64,000 nt of DNA, taken from positions 1,302,001 through 1,366,000 of the forward strand of contig NZ_CP179868.1 in assembly GCF_051379705.1 (NCBI RefSeq). Direction: 5' to 3'. A program made the position numbers and the translations under genes. The notes beneath the pieces were generated by a model. That model was not told the origin of the DNA. It saw only the letters and a program-made list of their open reading frames with translations, and did not search any database. Shown here one piece after another: positions 40,547-49,304 of the stretch; the first letter of the stretch is position 1; each line of letters opens with the position of its first letter. This stretch comes from Ekhidna sp051379705 (GTDB lineage: Bacteria; Bacteroidota; Bacteroidia; Cytophagales; Cyclobacteriaceae).

Positions 40547-43500
40547 ATGATTTATTATTTCAAATGCTTTAAGGAAGTTTTTTTAAGCTTTTTAAAATCC
40601 ATCAATGTCTACGCTCTTATTTCGAGCGTCATCATTTTTGGGGCATTTGAAGCAAACAGTCAAAGTAATCTCGACAAGAACAAGCGGCTGAGTCAGCTTG
40701 TTTTACGAAGCTGGAATACTGAGGATGGACTTACCTCCGAATCTGCAAATGACATTATCCAAACAGCAAATGGATACATTTGGATTGCTACCTATACTGG
40801 CTTACATAGATTCGATGGGCGGGATTTTACAGTTTTTAATAGTCAAAACAGTTCGATACCATCCTCCAATGTCTTAAATCTAGAACTCGACACTGATGGG
40901 CAACTATGGATGGGCACACTACATGGAATTGCTCAATACCAAAACGGTGAATTTATTACGCCGGAGGCGCTTGAAAAAGTGACAAACTTCAGTATTGAGA
41001 AAATGCTAATTACCGCCTCCGATGAGCTTTGGTTTAGCACAAAATCCAATCACCTATTTAGGTACCATAATGGCATCCTCAAAGAGTTTACGCACATCTT
41101 TCAAATTGGGAATAGTACAGTTCTAAGTATAGAGGAAGATCCGAAAGGGAACATTTATTTCGGAACGGATGATTCGCAGTTAATTGTGTATTCCAAATCT
41201 AAGGAGACCAGGAAAATTCAGCTAGCGATCGATGTAAACGGGGTGAATTCGCTATTCACGTCAAATGATTTAATTTATCTGGGCACCGGTCGAGGACTCT
41301 TTGTATGGGACGGACAAGAAGTTAGTAAAAGTCAAATACTACCGAACACGACAATAAATACCTTAACGATTGACAACTCTAACACACTTTGGATGGGAAC
41401 CATGAGAGGCTTGTTCCGGTATCAAAAGGAATCTGATCAACTGGACTCGCTAACAGAGGAAAGCGGAATGCCCAATAACATCGTCCAAGATTTGCTATTT
41501 GATCAGCAAGGAAATTTGTGGGTAGGGACATATAGAAGCGGTATTTTTTTTCTAGCTGATGGATCTATTACCAGTTTTACAAAAAATGATGGGTTAGCAA
41601 CAGATATCATTAGCAGCGTCACCGAAGCTGATAACGGCGCTATTATTTTTGGCAATGAAAATGGAGTCCTCAATAAACTGGAAGATGGGGTTATATCAAC
41701 CTATAATTCTCCTATTCCTATTCCTTCCGAACGTCTTAAAAATATGCTTACAGACAAAAAAGGAAGAATCTGGATTTGTACGTATGGAGGCCTCATCGTC
41801 CTGGATGGCAGTAATGGTAAACACTATAATATCGGCAATGGATTTCCAGATAACTTTATCCGTGTGGCATTTCAGGCAGCAGATGGAAGCATTTGGGTGG
41901 GTACAAAAAATGCTGGATTAATAGTCTTCAATTCGCTAAATAGCTGGGAGCAAATTACGATAGACGATGGACTTAGCTCAAATTACATCCTATCAATCGA
42001 GCAAAACGAAAATGGGGAATTGATTATCGGAACAATTAGTGGCCTTAACATCATCCGAGGTAAAGAGATAATTAAAACGATCAAAGTAGAAGATGGCCTA
42101 CCCTCCAATTTTATGTTTGCTACCCTACATACGCCAAACTATATATGGATTGCCTCTAACGACGGCCTTACCGGCTACAGTAATGATGATAGGATTGTGA
42201 ACTTTAATACTGAAAATGGGATGCCATCCAACATCATTTATGACTTGTTGCTTGATGATTATGGCACCCTATGGATGCCGTCAGAAAACTCGATCATGAG
42301 TGCTAAGATTAGAGACCTGGAAATAGCTGCCGAAAATCCTGATAGAGAAATCAAAGTAAAGCAGTATGATAAAAGCTATGGAATGAAAAACAGCCATTGC
42401 CTAGGCGCCGTGCTTTCGTACACAGATTCTAACGGTCGTTTTTGGATTCCAACTCTTGGTGGGATTGTAAGACTTAACCCTGATGAAGTAGTGGATCCCA
42501 ACTTCAATCCTAAGGTAACCATTGAAAGTATCTACGCCGACAATGAACGAATCGACTTCCAGGCCGGAGCGAAAGTTCCCGCCGGAACCAACAGGCTATT
42601 GATAGACTTCACGGGCATCAGCTACACACAAACGGATTTGTTGCAGTTTCGATACCGACTCACGCCTTTCGATAAGCTATGGGTGAATGCGAATGATGTA
42701 AGGAATGGGCTCTACACCAATCTGGCGCCTGGAAGCTATACATTCGAACTTCAGACCGGAATCGATGACAGTTTTAATTCAGAAGTTTTAATCCAGGAAA
42801 TAGAAATTGAGGCAGCGTGGTGGCAAACTGCCTGGGCTAAGATACTTCTGGGCTTCCTGATAGCCTTAATTGCGCTTCTCATCTACTGGTTACGACTGAG
42901 ATCGCTTACTGCGAACAATCTTAGACTAGAAGCGACAGTATCGGAACGCACCAATGCTCTGGAACTTCAAAAACGAGAGTTGAAAAAAGCCATAAAGCAG
43001 CTAAAAAGTGCTCAGGAGCAAATGATTCAATCAGATAAAATGGCTTCATTGGGAATCCTGGCTGCCGGGGTAGCGCATGAAATAAATAACCCGCTAAACT
43101 TTATTCAAGGAGGGGTAGAAGGGTTAGAGCAAACATTGAAAAGAAGTCGGAAGATCAAAAAAGAAGAATATGCTGAGCTACTAAGAGCCATCAAGGAGGG
43201 GATTTCAAGGGCTTCTACCATTGTGCTAAGCTTAAACGAATTCAGCCACTCATCAGATAAAAAACTTGAACCTTGTGATATTTATCACCTCATCGAAAAT
43301 TGTCTTACCATGATTAGATACCGATTAAAAAATGGTATCGAATTGAAAAAAGAGTTCACAGATGAAAACGCACTTGTTTTGGGGAATAATGGCAAACTTC
43401 ATCAAGCATTTCTTAATATCATCACCAATTCCATTCAAGCAATTGACAAAAAGGGTAGCATCACAATTAGAACAAAAATAGAAGGTGGAAACATCATGAT

Positions 43501-43714
43501 AGAATTCATAGACTCAGGACATGGAATAAAACCAGAAAACCTCAAAAAGATCACTGAGCCATTCTTTAGCACTAAGGATCCTGGCAAAGGAACCGGGCTT
43601 GGGCTTTCAATTACTTATGCAATTATTAATGAGCATAGAGGATCTCTTAAGTACACCTCTAAATGGGGCGAAGGAACCACGGCAACTATCAAACTTCCTT
43701 TAATTAAGAAATAA
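40547..43714 (+). CDS. Propeller/Y_Y_Y sensor histidine kinase
   Basis: The 1055-aa protein has an N-terminal signal or anchor (residues 18-38), then about 14 Reg_prop blades in the periplasm (about 45-660; repeated 'GYIWIATYTGLHRFDG', 'LWMGTLHGI', 'GNLWVGTYRSG' units), a Y_Y_Y immunoglobulin-like domain (about 680-760, YTNLAPGSYTFELQTG), one membrane helix (about 770-788), a coiled linker and a histidine kinase core. Phospho-His844 lies in AAGVAHEINNPLNFI. The ATPase boxes are NIITNSIQAI, DSGHGIK and GKGTGLGLSITYAI. Unlike hybrid SusR/HTCS kinases it lacks receiver and AraC parts. It therefore needs a separate regulator, which is not in the window. Confidence 0.93.
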   Translation: MIYYFKCFKEVFLSFLKSINVYALISSVIIFGAFEANSQSNLDKNKRLSQLVLRSWNTEDGLTSESANDIIQTANGYIWIATYTGLHRFDGRDFTVFNSQNSSIPSSNVLNLELDTDGQLWMGTLHGIAQYQNGEFITPEALEKVTNFSIEKMLITASDELWFSTKSNHLFRYHNGILKEFTHIFQIGNSTVLSIEEDPKGNIYFGTDDSQLIVYSKSKETRKIQLAIDVNGVNSLFTSNDLIYLGTGRGLFVWDGQEVSKSQILPNTTINTLTIDNSNTLWMGTMRGLFRYQKESDQLDSLTEESGMPNNIVQDLLFDQQGNLWVGTYRSGIFFLADGSITSFTKNDGLATDIISSVTEADNGAIIFGNENGVLNKLEDGVISTYNSPIPIPSERLKNMLTDKKGRIWICTYGGLIVLDGSNGKHYNIGNGFPDNFIRVAFQAADGSIWVGTKNAGLIVFNSLNSWEQITIDDGLSSNYILSIEQNENGELIIGTISGLNIIRGKEIIKTIKVEDGLPSNFMFATLHTPNYIWIASNDGLTGYSNDDRIVNFNTENGMPSNIIYDLLLDDYGTLWMPSENSIMSAKIRDLEIAAENPDREIKVKQYDKSYGMKNSHCLGAVLSYTDSNGRFWIPTLGGIVRLNPDEVVDPNFNPKVTIESIYADNERIDFQAGAKVPAGTNRLLIDFTGISYTQTDLLQFRYRLTPFDKLWVNANDVRNGLYTNLAPGSYTFELQTGIDDSFNSEVLIQEIEIEAAWWQTAWAKILLGFLIALIALLIYWLRLRSLTANNLRLEATVSERTNALELQKRELKKAIKQLKSAQEQMIQSDKMASLGILAAGVAHEINNPLNFIQGGVEGLEQTLKRSRKIKKEEYAELLRAIKEGISRASTIVLSLNEFSHSSDKKLEPCDIYHLIENCLTMIRYRLKNGIELKKEFTDENALVLGNNGKLHQAFLNIITNSIQAIDKKGSITIRTKIEGGNIMIEFIDSGHGIKPENLKKITEPFFSTKDPGKGTGLGLSITYAIINEHRGSLKYTSKWGEGTTATIKLPLIKK

Positions 43715-43721
43715 GGTTGTC

Positions 43722-45509
43722 TTACCAAAACTCATACTCATACGTAATGGTATATTCAGGCTCATTGTACCGATTAAATATCTCTGTTCGATCCTTGAGA
43801 CTATTCTTGTAGTAATGGATACGCGTGTTTATCACCTCTTCCCCTCTGATATACTCTGACTTTATCATCAAATCATTTTCATAATAAAATCGTCTCTCCG
43901 CATCTCCCTCCTTTATACTTGTCAGAAGGTCTCCGTCATATTCATAACTAGCAATATGACTAATTTTTCCCGAACTTCTTATCATGCGCTCCTTAACCTC
44001 TCTTTGTGCTTTTGTAGTATTATTTTCAACAAGCTCTTTCAGGGATTTATTCCTTTCATCATCATAATCAAGGTCCTTATAAACAGATTTTGAAGACACA
44101 CTTACCACCTTCTCATCTTCATATAAATAATATTCGGTAACATCTGGCATTCCAAAGCCTACAAATCCATTTGGTTCAAATTCTCTTTTAGTGGTGATTT
44201 CTTGAGGCAATAGTGCATTATCAACCTCTACGATTTCATTCCATGGCAAATCTCTTGACTGAGTCTTGGCATACAAATGTTTATAATATGCGCTAGGCCA
44301 GTCATGGCCATACAGAAAGCTTTTTTCTGCATTTCCTAGAGACAGGCCATCCATTACATATGGCAATCCTGATTTTTCCGGCACTTCCCAAAATACCTTC
44401 TTCACTTCAAACTCTCGATCATAGGGATAGGTCGTCTGCTCAACTAATTCTTCTAATACGCCATCTGGTGAAAAACTTGCAATGGCTACAATTCTACCTG
44501 TTTTCTGTTGCGTATCAGCTTGGTGGCTGGTAAACCTTGTTGTAATCGTTTTCACATCGCTTAGACGCTCAGCCATCACTTCAGAAGAATTCACACCTTC
44601 ACAGCTTATCAAAAAAAACATCGATAACACAGTGAAAAAAGAAAAGAAGGATACCCAGTGCTTATGGCGTATGGTTTTTGTCAAGGCAGTGATTCGAGAC
44701 TTTAAATAAAATGCTCCGAAATAATTCATCACCGAAGGTCCTTTGAATTTTTGGGAGAGTACAAACAAGGTGTTTGCATAATCATTTGCATCCTCAGAAT
44801 GAAGCATTTGAGCATCAACTTCCAGCTCTGTATTCAGTGCTACACACTTTTTCATATACCAACTAAATGGATTGAGCCAAAAGACTGCACAATACGCATG
44901 ACTCAGCAGAATATCAAAACTATGTCCCAACTTGGAGTGTAGTCGCTCATGACGAATGATCAAATTACGTTCTCCCAGTGTATTACCAACAAATATCCAA
45001 TTGAAAAAAGAAGCTCCATTAAATAAAGAATCATCTACCTGATAAACCAGGCCATCACTTTCCTTTAAAATCTGTGATCTATGTTTCAAATTCAATATCT
45101 GAATAAGACCAATTATAATTCTGAGAAACAAAAAACCCGATACCATGCAGTAGCCCACTGTCAAAATCATAACCCAGCTAATCTCAGCATTTGTTTCAGT
45201 CTTTGAAGCAGCACTAATTGGTGCTTTCTCGGCCAAGTCATATGGCAATTCCACATTATTCAATTCCCGTAGTTCAAAATTTGGAGAAGGCCGCTGTGAA
45301 GATTCGGTAATCACTTTTCCAACACTTAAATAGGGCGCTGCTTCTGATTTTACAGTTATCAATGGGAATGAAACAGAAAAAATCATCCAGGCAAGCAAAT
45401 AAAAGCGCTTGAAAGTAGGTGTGGTATGGTTCTGTATAACTAAATATCCAAGGCAAAAGACGGACGACAACAGAAGAGTTTCGATTAAGAAAGCAGTAAA
45501 CTGATTCAT
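43722..45509 (-). CDS. BlaR1/MecR1-like M56 metalloprotease sensor
   Basis: The 595-aa membrane protein has helices at about residues 5-25, 35-52, 110-140 and 285-305 and an M56 zinc-protease site H-E-x-x-H at HERLH (187-191), with the third ligand region NTELEVDAQ. In BlaR1, ligand binding outside triggers this protease and inactivates BlaI. Here the C-terminal 290 residues are not a penicillin-binding domain but beta-rich repeats with YD-like strands (YEYDGDLLTSI, RFYYENDLMI, RIHYYKNS). The ligand is probably not a beta-lactam. ATGA overlap with the blaI-like gene. Confidence 0.9.
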   Translation of the reverse strand: MNQFTAFLIETLLLSSVFCLGYLVIQNHTTPTFKRFYLLAWMIFSVSFPLITVKSEAAPYLSVGKVITESSQRPSPNFELRELNNVELPYDLAEKAPISAASKTETNAEISWVMILTVGYCMVSGFLFLRIIIGLIQILNLKHRSQILKESDGLVYQVDDSLFNGASFFNWIFVGNTLGERNLIIRHERLHSKLGHSFDILLSHAYCAVFWLNPFSWYMKKCVALNTELEVDAQMLHSEDANDYANTLFVLSQKFKGPSVMNYFGAFYLKSRITALTKTIRHKHWVSFFSFFTVLSMFFLISCEGVNSSEVMAERLSDVKTITTRFTSHQADTQQKTGRIVAIASFSPDGVLEELVEQTTYPYDREFEVKKVFWEVPEKSGLPYVMDGLSLGNAEKSFLYGHDWPSAYYKHLYAKTQSRDLPWNEIVEVDNALLPQEITTKREFEPNGFVGFGMPDVTEYYLYEDEKVVSVSSKSVYKDLDYDDERNKSLKELVENNTTKAQREVKERMIRSSGKISHIASYEYDGDLLTSIKEGDAERRFYYENDLMIKSEYIRGEEVINTRIHYYKNSLKDRTEIFNRYNEPEYTITYEYEFW

Positions 45510-45862
45510 GATTTTTTATTTAATAGTGCCTTTATTTCATTTACCTCCTCAACCGTTACTTCTTCATCATCTAGTATTTGGGACAACAGTCCTTTGTATG
45601 AACCGTCGAAATAGTCGACAATCATATTTTTGAGCATTCGTTTCCGGTACTCGCCACGGTTGACAAGTGGGAAGTACTGATGAGTCCTACCAAAAGCTTT
45701 GTGCCCAACCATTCCTTTGGATTCCAATATTCTCACCAAAGATGACACTGTATTATACGGAGTTTCATCTGGCAATTCCTCTACAATCTCTTTTACAAAA
45801 ACGTCTCCTTTGTCCCAGATAATTTTCATGATCGGCTCTTCTGCTTTGGTCAGTCTTTCCAT
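45506..45862 (-). CDS. BlaI/MecI/CopY family transcriptional repressor
   Basis: The 118-aa protein has a winged-helix domain (residues 1-75: TKAEEPIMKIIWDKGDVFVKEIV, YNTVSSLVRILESKGMVGHK, Y-F-P-L) and a C-terminal dimerisation helix pair (YKGLLSQILDDEEVTVEEVNEIKALL). It is the usual partner of the membrane protease downstream, which would cleave or inactivate it. The stop overlaps the next start (ATGA). Two matching dyads lie 23-60 bases upstream of its start. Confidence 0.94.
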   Translation of the reverse strand: MERLTKAEEPIMKIIWDKGDVFVKEIVEELPDETPYNTVSSLVRILESKGMVGHKAFGRTHQYFPLVNRGEYRKRMLKNMIVDYFDGSYKGLLSQILDDEEVTVEEVNEIKALLNKKS

Positions 45863-45884
45863 GCAGTGAAGATATAACGTATTT

Positions 45885-45902
45885 ATCAGTTATGCAACTG
45901 AT
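45885..45902. promoter_or_regulatory. BlaI-type operator 1 (AGTT-N4-AACT core)
   Basis: ATCAGTT (45885-45891) and AACTGAT (45896-45902) form a perfect 7-bp dyad around ATGC. The core AGTTATGCAACT has the same pattern as the second dyad 20 bases away. Location just upstream of the blaI-like start fits autoregulation. Confidence 0.7.
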
Positions 45903-45905
45903 TAA

Positions 45906-45921
45906 TTAGTTATTTAACTAA
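45906..45921. promoter_or_regulatory. BlaI-type operator 2 (AGTT-N4-AACT core)
   Basis: TTAGTTA (45906-45912) and TAACTAA (45915-45921) form a perfect dyad around TT, with core AGTTATTTAACT. Its centre is 20 bases, about two helical turns, from operator 1, so two repressor dimers would bind the same DNA face. It could also act on the divergent gene at 45981. Confidence 0.7.
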
Positions 45922-45980
45922 AAAATCAGTTTTACTAGTCTTAAGGGAACTTTTAACTATTTCCTGAGCGAAACATCGGC

Positions 45981-46490
45981 ATGAAACTCAAAGCCATTAT
46001 TCTAAAATTTGAATCTGATTTATGGAGCTACTACGTGGCAATTCCTAAAGAAATTGGGGACCAATTTATAAATGGTGAGGACAGAAGGATCGTATGCAAA
46101 ATAGGTACAGGCACTGCTATTCACAGCGCATTAATGCCGAAAGGTGACGTTTACAGTATATATGTTAAGAAAGAATTCATGAAAAAAAATGGCCTTTCTG
46201 AAGGTGACGAAGTTGAGCTCACGCTTGAGAAAGATCATTCCGAATATGGTATGCCTATGCCAGAGTCTTTCCAGGTATTACTAGATCAAGACAGGGAAGG
46301 AAGCATCTATTTTCATCAATTGACAAAAGGAAAACAACGTACACTCATACATCTGGTGGGCAAAGTCAAAAATGTAGATAGCCAACTTGCAAAAGGACTC
46401 GCCATTATGCACCACCTGAAAGAATCCGTAGGCGAACTTGACTTCAAGCGGCTAAATGCCTTGATTAAAGAATACAACAACCGAAAATGA
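45981..46490 (+). CDS. DUF1905 / YdeI-like protein
   Basis: The 169-aa protein has an N-terminal DUF1905 beta-barrel (residues 3-90: ILKFESDLWSYYVAIPKEIGDQF, RIVCKIGTGTAIHSALMPKGD, YVKKEFMKKNGLSEGDEVELTLEKD) and a C-terminal helical YdeI/OmpD-associated-like part (FHQLTKGKQRTLIHLVGK, SQLAKGLAIMHHLKES). It is a cytoplasmic protein of unknown function. It is divergent from the blaI-like gene and shares the 118-base operator region with it. Confidence 0.88.
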   Translation: MKLKAIILKFESDLWSYYVAIPKEIGDQFINGEDRRIVCKIGTGTAIHSALMPKGDVYSIYVKKEFMKKNGLSEGDEVELTLEKDHSEYGMPMPESFQVLLDQDREGSIYFHQLTKGKQRTLIHLVGKVKNVDSQLAKGLAIMHHLKESVGELDFKRLNALIKEYNNRK

Positions 46491-46588
46491 TTCGCATCAG
46501 AATTTGACGATTTCACATTCGAGACAACAGCGCTGGGATAAGTCTTCGAAACCATCATGTTGCTTTTCGTAGATTAATCTAAAAAAGA

Positions 46589-47578
46589 ATGCGAAATCTA
46601 GCCTTTATCTTCTTCTTCACTTCACTTGTCTGTCTCTCCCAACCTCCAGTGCGGATCAACAACAGCTTCATTGCTTTTACCATTCCTGAAAAAGATCTGT
46701 TACCCGAAAGCATAGCATATGATCCTCAGCAACAGGCGTTTTTCGTTAGTAGCACACGAAAAGGAAAAGTGATCAAAATTGACTCAAATGGTAATGTCAG
46801 CGATTTCATCACTCCCAAGCAAGATGGTCTCTGGATGACCATCGGCATGAAAGTGGATGCGCAACGGCGTGTTCTTTGGGTATGTAGTTCGGGTGGAGAC
46901 AACCTAGTGGACTACAACCTCAAAGATGAAACTGACGGAAGGCCTGCTGGCATTTTTAAGTTTGACCTGAATAGCGGCGCGCTGATAGACAAATATGTTT
47001 TTTCGGAAAAAGGTCAGGTTCATTTTATCAACGACTTAACCATTAACAAGAAAAATGGGGATATATACTTTACGCATATGTTTGATAAACATGCCATTTA
47101 CAAGCTTGCATGGAATCAAGAGCCCGAGCTTTTCATTACCACCAAAGCTCTCCCATACCCCAATGGAATTGCAATAAAAGAAGACAAAAAACTTTTTGTT
47201 GCTCACAGTAATGGGATTAGCAGCATTGACATTCAATCAAAGAAAATTACGCAACTGAGTATTCCCGAAGGTCAGAACATATCAAAGCGAGCGAGCATTG
47301 ATGGACTCTACTACTACAAGTGGAGTCTGATCGGTGTTCATCCAGATATTTCCACGGTTTCTCAGATGGACTTAAATGATAATGGCGATGGAATCAAGCA
47401 GATGCAAACGCTGGAGAAGAATCATCCGCTGATGATGAATCCTACCACGGGGGTTTTGGTGCAAAATCAATTTTACTACCTAGCGAATGCGCAGTTTGGA
47501 AGCTTCAATGAAGACGGAACGCTTTGGCCCATGGAACAGCTCTTTGAACCGATAATTCTAAAGGTAACTATCGATTGA
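46589..47578 (+). CDS. SMP-30/gluconolactonase-like beta-propeller, secreted
   Basis: The 329-aa protein has a signal peptide (residues 1-17, FTSLVCLSQ) and a six-blade propeller pattern: LLPESIAYDPQQQAFFVSST, IGMKVDAQRRVLWVCSSGG, VHFINDLTINKKNGDIYFT, LPYPNGIAIKEDKKLFVAH. The sequence 'fiNDLtin' recalls the metal-site Asn/Asp of the SMP-30/luciferin-regenerating family. It is likely a periplasmic lactonase or a substrate-binding propeller. The next two genes follow without gaps and appear to form one operon. Confidence 0.85.
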   Translation: MRNLAFIFFFTSLVCLSQPPVRINNSFIAFTIPEKDLLPESIAYDPQQQAFFVSSTRKGKVIKIDSNGNVSDFITPKQDGLWMTIGMKVDAQRRVLWVCSSGGDNLVDYNLKDETDGRPAGIFKFDLNSGALIDKYVFSEKGQVHFINDLTINKKNGDIYFTHMFDKHAIYKLAWNQEPELFITTKALPYPNGIAIKEDKKLFVAHSNGISSIDIQSKKITQLSIPEGQNISKRASIDGLYYYKWSLIGVHPDISTVSQMDLNDNGDGIKQMQTLEKNHPLMMNPTTGVLVQNQFYYLANAQFGSFNEDGTLWPMEQLFEPIILKVTID

Positions 47579-47579
47579 A

Positions 47580-48101
47580 ATGAAAAAATCCATCATTACT
47601 TTACTTGTGATTGTTGCATTGAATACTCATGCGCAAACGGATATGAAAACCTTACTGAATTTTCCGGTAGGTGGAACCTGGACATCAGAAAACATAAAAA
47701 ATGACAAAAAGCCCAATAGTTTTCGAGCTTTCTATATGCAGTTCGAAACCTGGTCGTCTCCATCATCGGTGTTGGGTAGTATCTATGGTGTAAGGAATAA
47801 TGGCGACACCATTCAATTAATGGAGGTCTGGAACTTCCTGGAGCCTGATGAAGAGAGTGCTTTCTTGATTCAGAGGACCACATGGGGAGATAAAAGTATA
47901 GGCAATGTCAAACGGTATGAAGGTGAACATTTAGACATTACATTCAAGACTACTTCCTCCTCCGGAGGAGTCCATTTCACTCGAGACATTCATTTCATTG
48001 TTTCAAAAAATGAAATGAAAGCCAAAACATATCATAAAACATCAGAAAGTGACGATTGGCAGTTTGAGGGAGAATCAACTTGGAAAAGAATAAACCAATA
48101 G
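47580..48101 (+). CDS. Secreted hypothetical protein, DUF1579-like barrel
   Basis: The 173-aa protein has a signal peptide (ITLLVIVALNTHAQ) and a mature beta-barrel-like domain: LNFPVGGTWTSEN, SSPSSVLGSIYGVRNNGDTIQLMEVWNF and a final WQFEGESTWKRI. The 'GTW..' opening and 'W.f' closing are shared by DUF1579/lipocalin-like exported proteins. It starts one base after the propeller gene stop and ends 4 bases before the ankyrin gene. Function unknown. Confidence 0.78.
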   Translation: MKKSIITLLVIVALNTHAQTDMKTLLNFPVGGTWTSENIKNDKKPNSFRAFYMQFETWSSPSSVLGSIYGVRNNGDTIQLMEVWNFLEPDEESAFLIQRTTWGDKSIGNVKRYEGEHLDITFKTTSSSGGVHFTRDIHFIVSKNEMKAKTYHKTSESDDWQFEGESTWKRINQ

Positions 48102-48105
48102 AATT

Positions 48106-48609
48106 ATGAATAGAAAGCAATTTATCTCAGGCATTGGACTGGCAAGCGCCGGACTAATTGTAGCTCCAAATACTATCTTGGGGCAAGAAAAACCCGCATC
48201 TTACCAGAAAGAGGTCGTATCCTCGTTTGTCGGTGCCGGCCACAGCAATCTTGATAAGGTGAAAGAACTTCTGGAAGAATTTCCTAATCTCATTTACAGC
48301 TCATGGGACTGGGGTGGTGGTGATTTCGAAACCGCAATTGGTGCCGGTGGGCATGTCGGTCATAAAGCAATGGTGAACTACCTGATTTCAAAAGGTGCTC
48401 GACCAACTCTGCATGCGCTGACGATGCTTGGGAGAACTGAGTTGGTAAAACCTACATTGGAAGCTTACCCGACTCTTATCAACTCACTTGGACCACATGG
48501 CTTTACTTTCTTGCATCATGCACAGCGTGGTGGTGAAGATTCGCAAGAGCTGCTGGCATATTTTGAAGAAAAAGGTCAAACCAAAGCAAAAATTAGTTTG
48601 TGGGATTAG
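48106..48609 (+). CDS. Exported ankyrin-repeat protein
   Basis: The 167-aa protein begins MNRKQFISGIGLASAGLIVA, a signal with an N-terminal RKQF that resembles, but does not fulfil, a twin-arginine motif. About three ankyrin repeats follow: GHSNLDKVKELLEEFPNLI, ETAIGAGGHVGHKAMVNYLISKGARPTLHALTMLGRTELVKPTLEAYPTLI and GFTFLHHAQRGGEDSQELLAYFEEKG. A periplasmic protein-interaction module is likely. The stop overlaps the convergent LytTR regulator in TTAG. Confidence 0.87.
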   Translation: MNRKQFISGIGLASAGLIVAPNTILGQEKPASYQKEVVSSFVGAGHSNLDKVKELLEEFPNLIYSSWDWGGGDFETAIGAGGHVGHKAMVNYLISKGARPTLHALTMLGRTELVKPTLEAYPTLINSLGPHGFTFLHHAQRGGEDSQELLAYFEEKGQTKAKISLWD

Positions 48610-49304
48610 CCCTCATTCGCCTTTAGCTTTTCGAGAACGCCAGTCTTGTAGCTTCCACCAATCGGAAGTTCTACGTCTGCTACATCTATAAAAGTGCTGG
48701 TATACGATCTGATTTTGGATCTGGAAACGATAAAAGATCGATGGATTCGCAGGAAGTTCTCTGCCGGCAAAACCTTTTCCAGATAGCTTAATTTTTGATA
48801 GCTGATTACCATTCGGTCAGTCAGATAAATTTTCACATAATTACTGAGGCCCTCGATGTATAAAATATCGCTAAGTACAATCTGAACCATCTTCTTATCC
48901 GCTTTGAGATAAATAAAGGACTCTTCAGAGTATGGTTCTGCTATCGCTGCAATAGTGATTTTTTGAACCGCTTTCATAAAGCGTTCTATTGAAATCGGCT
49001 TGAGTAAATAATCCACAGCATTTAACTCAAAACCCTCTACTGCAAAATCTCTGTATGCGGTGGTTATTATAACCTTTGGAGGACTCTCAAGATTTGCCAG
49101 GAAATTCAATCCATTCACCATCGGCATTTCTATATCTAGAAGTACCAAATCAACGTGTTCCTTTTGAAGAACGTTATTTGCTTCTATCGCATTGATACAT
49201 GTACCTACAAGTTCCAAATTGGTAATCTGGTTAATGTAACCTACCAGGATATCCTGAGCGATAGGTTCATCATCGACTACCAAACATTTGATTATCTCAC
49301 TCAT
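48606..49304 (-). CDS. LytTR-family response regulator
   Basis: The 232-aa protein has a receiver domain (residues 5-120: CLVVDDEPIAQDILV, LVLLDIEMPMVNGL with phospho-Asp, KVIITTAYRDFAVEGFELNAVDYLLKPI) and a LytTR DNA-binding domain (about 135-230: IYLKADKKMVQIVLSDILYIEG, RIHRSFIVSRSKI, LPIGGSYKT). It is the output of the LytS-type kinase immediately upstream, with which it overlaps as ATGA. Targets unknown. Confidence 0.93.
   Translation of the reverse strand: MSEIIKCLVVDDEPIAQDILVGYINQITNLELVGTCINAIEANNVLQKEHVDLVLLDIEMPMVNGLNFLANLESPPKVIITTAYRDFAVEGFELNAVDYLLKPISIERFMKAVQKITIAAIAEPYSEESFIYLKADKKMVQIVLSDILYIEGLSNYVKIYLTDRMVISYQKLSYLEKVLPAENFLRIHRSFIVSRSKIRSYTSTFIDVADVELPIGGSYKTGVLEKLKANEG

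Noticed and set aside
43722..45862. Beta-lactam resistance operon
   Set aside because: Although BlaI and an M56 protease are present, no penicillin-binding sensor domain or beta-lactamase gene is adjacent, so resistance cannot be claimed.
48106..48609. Tat signal peptide on the ankyrin protein
   Set aside because: The N-terminus has RKQF but not the twin-arginine motif, so general Sec export is as likely.
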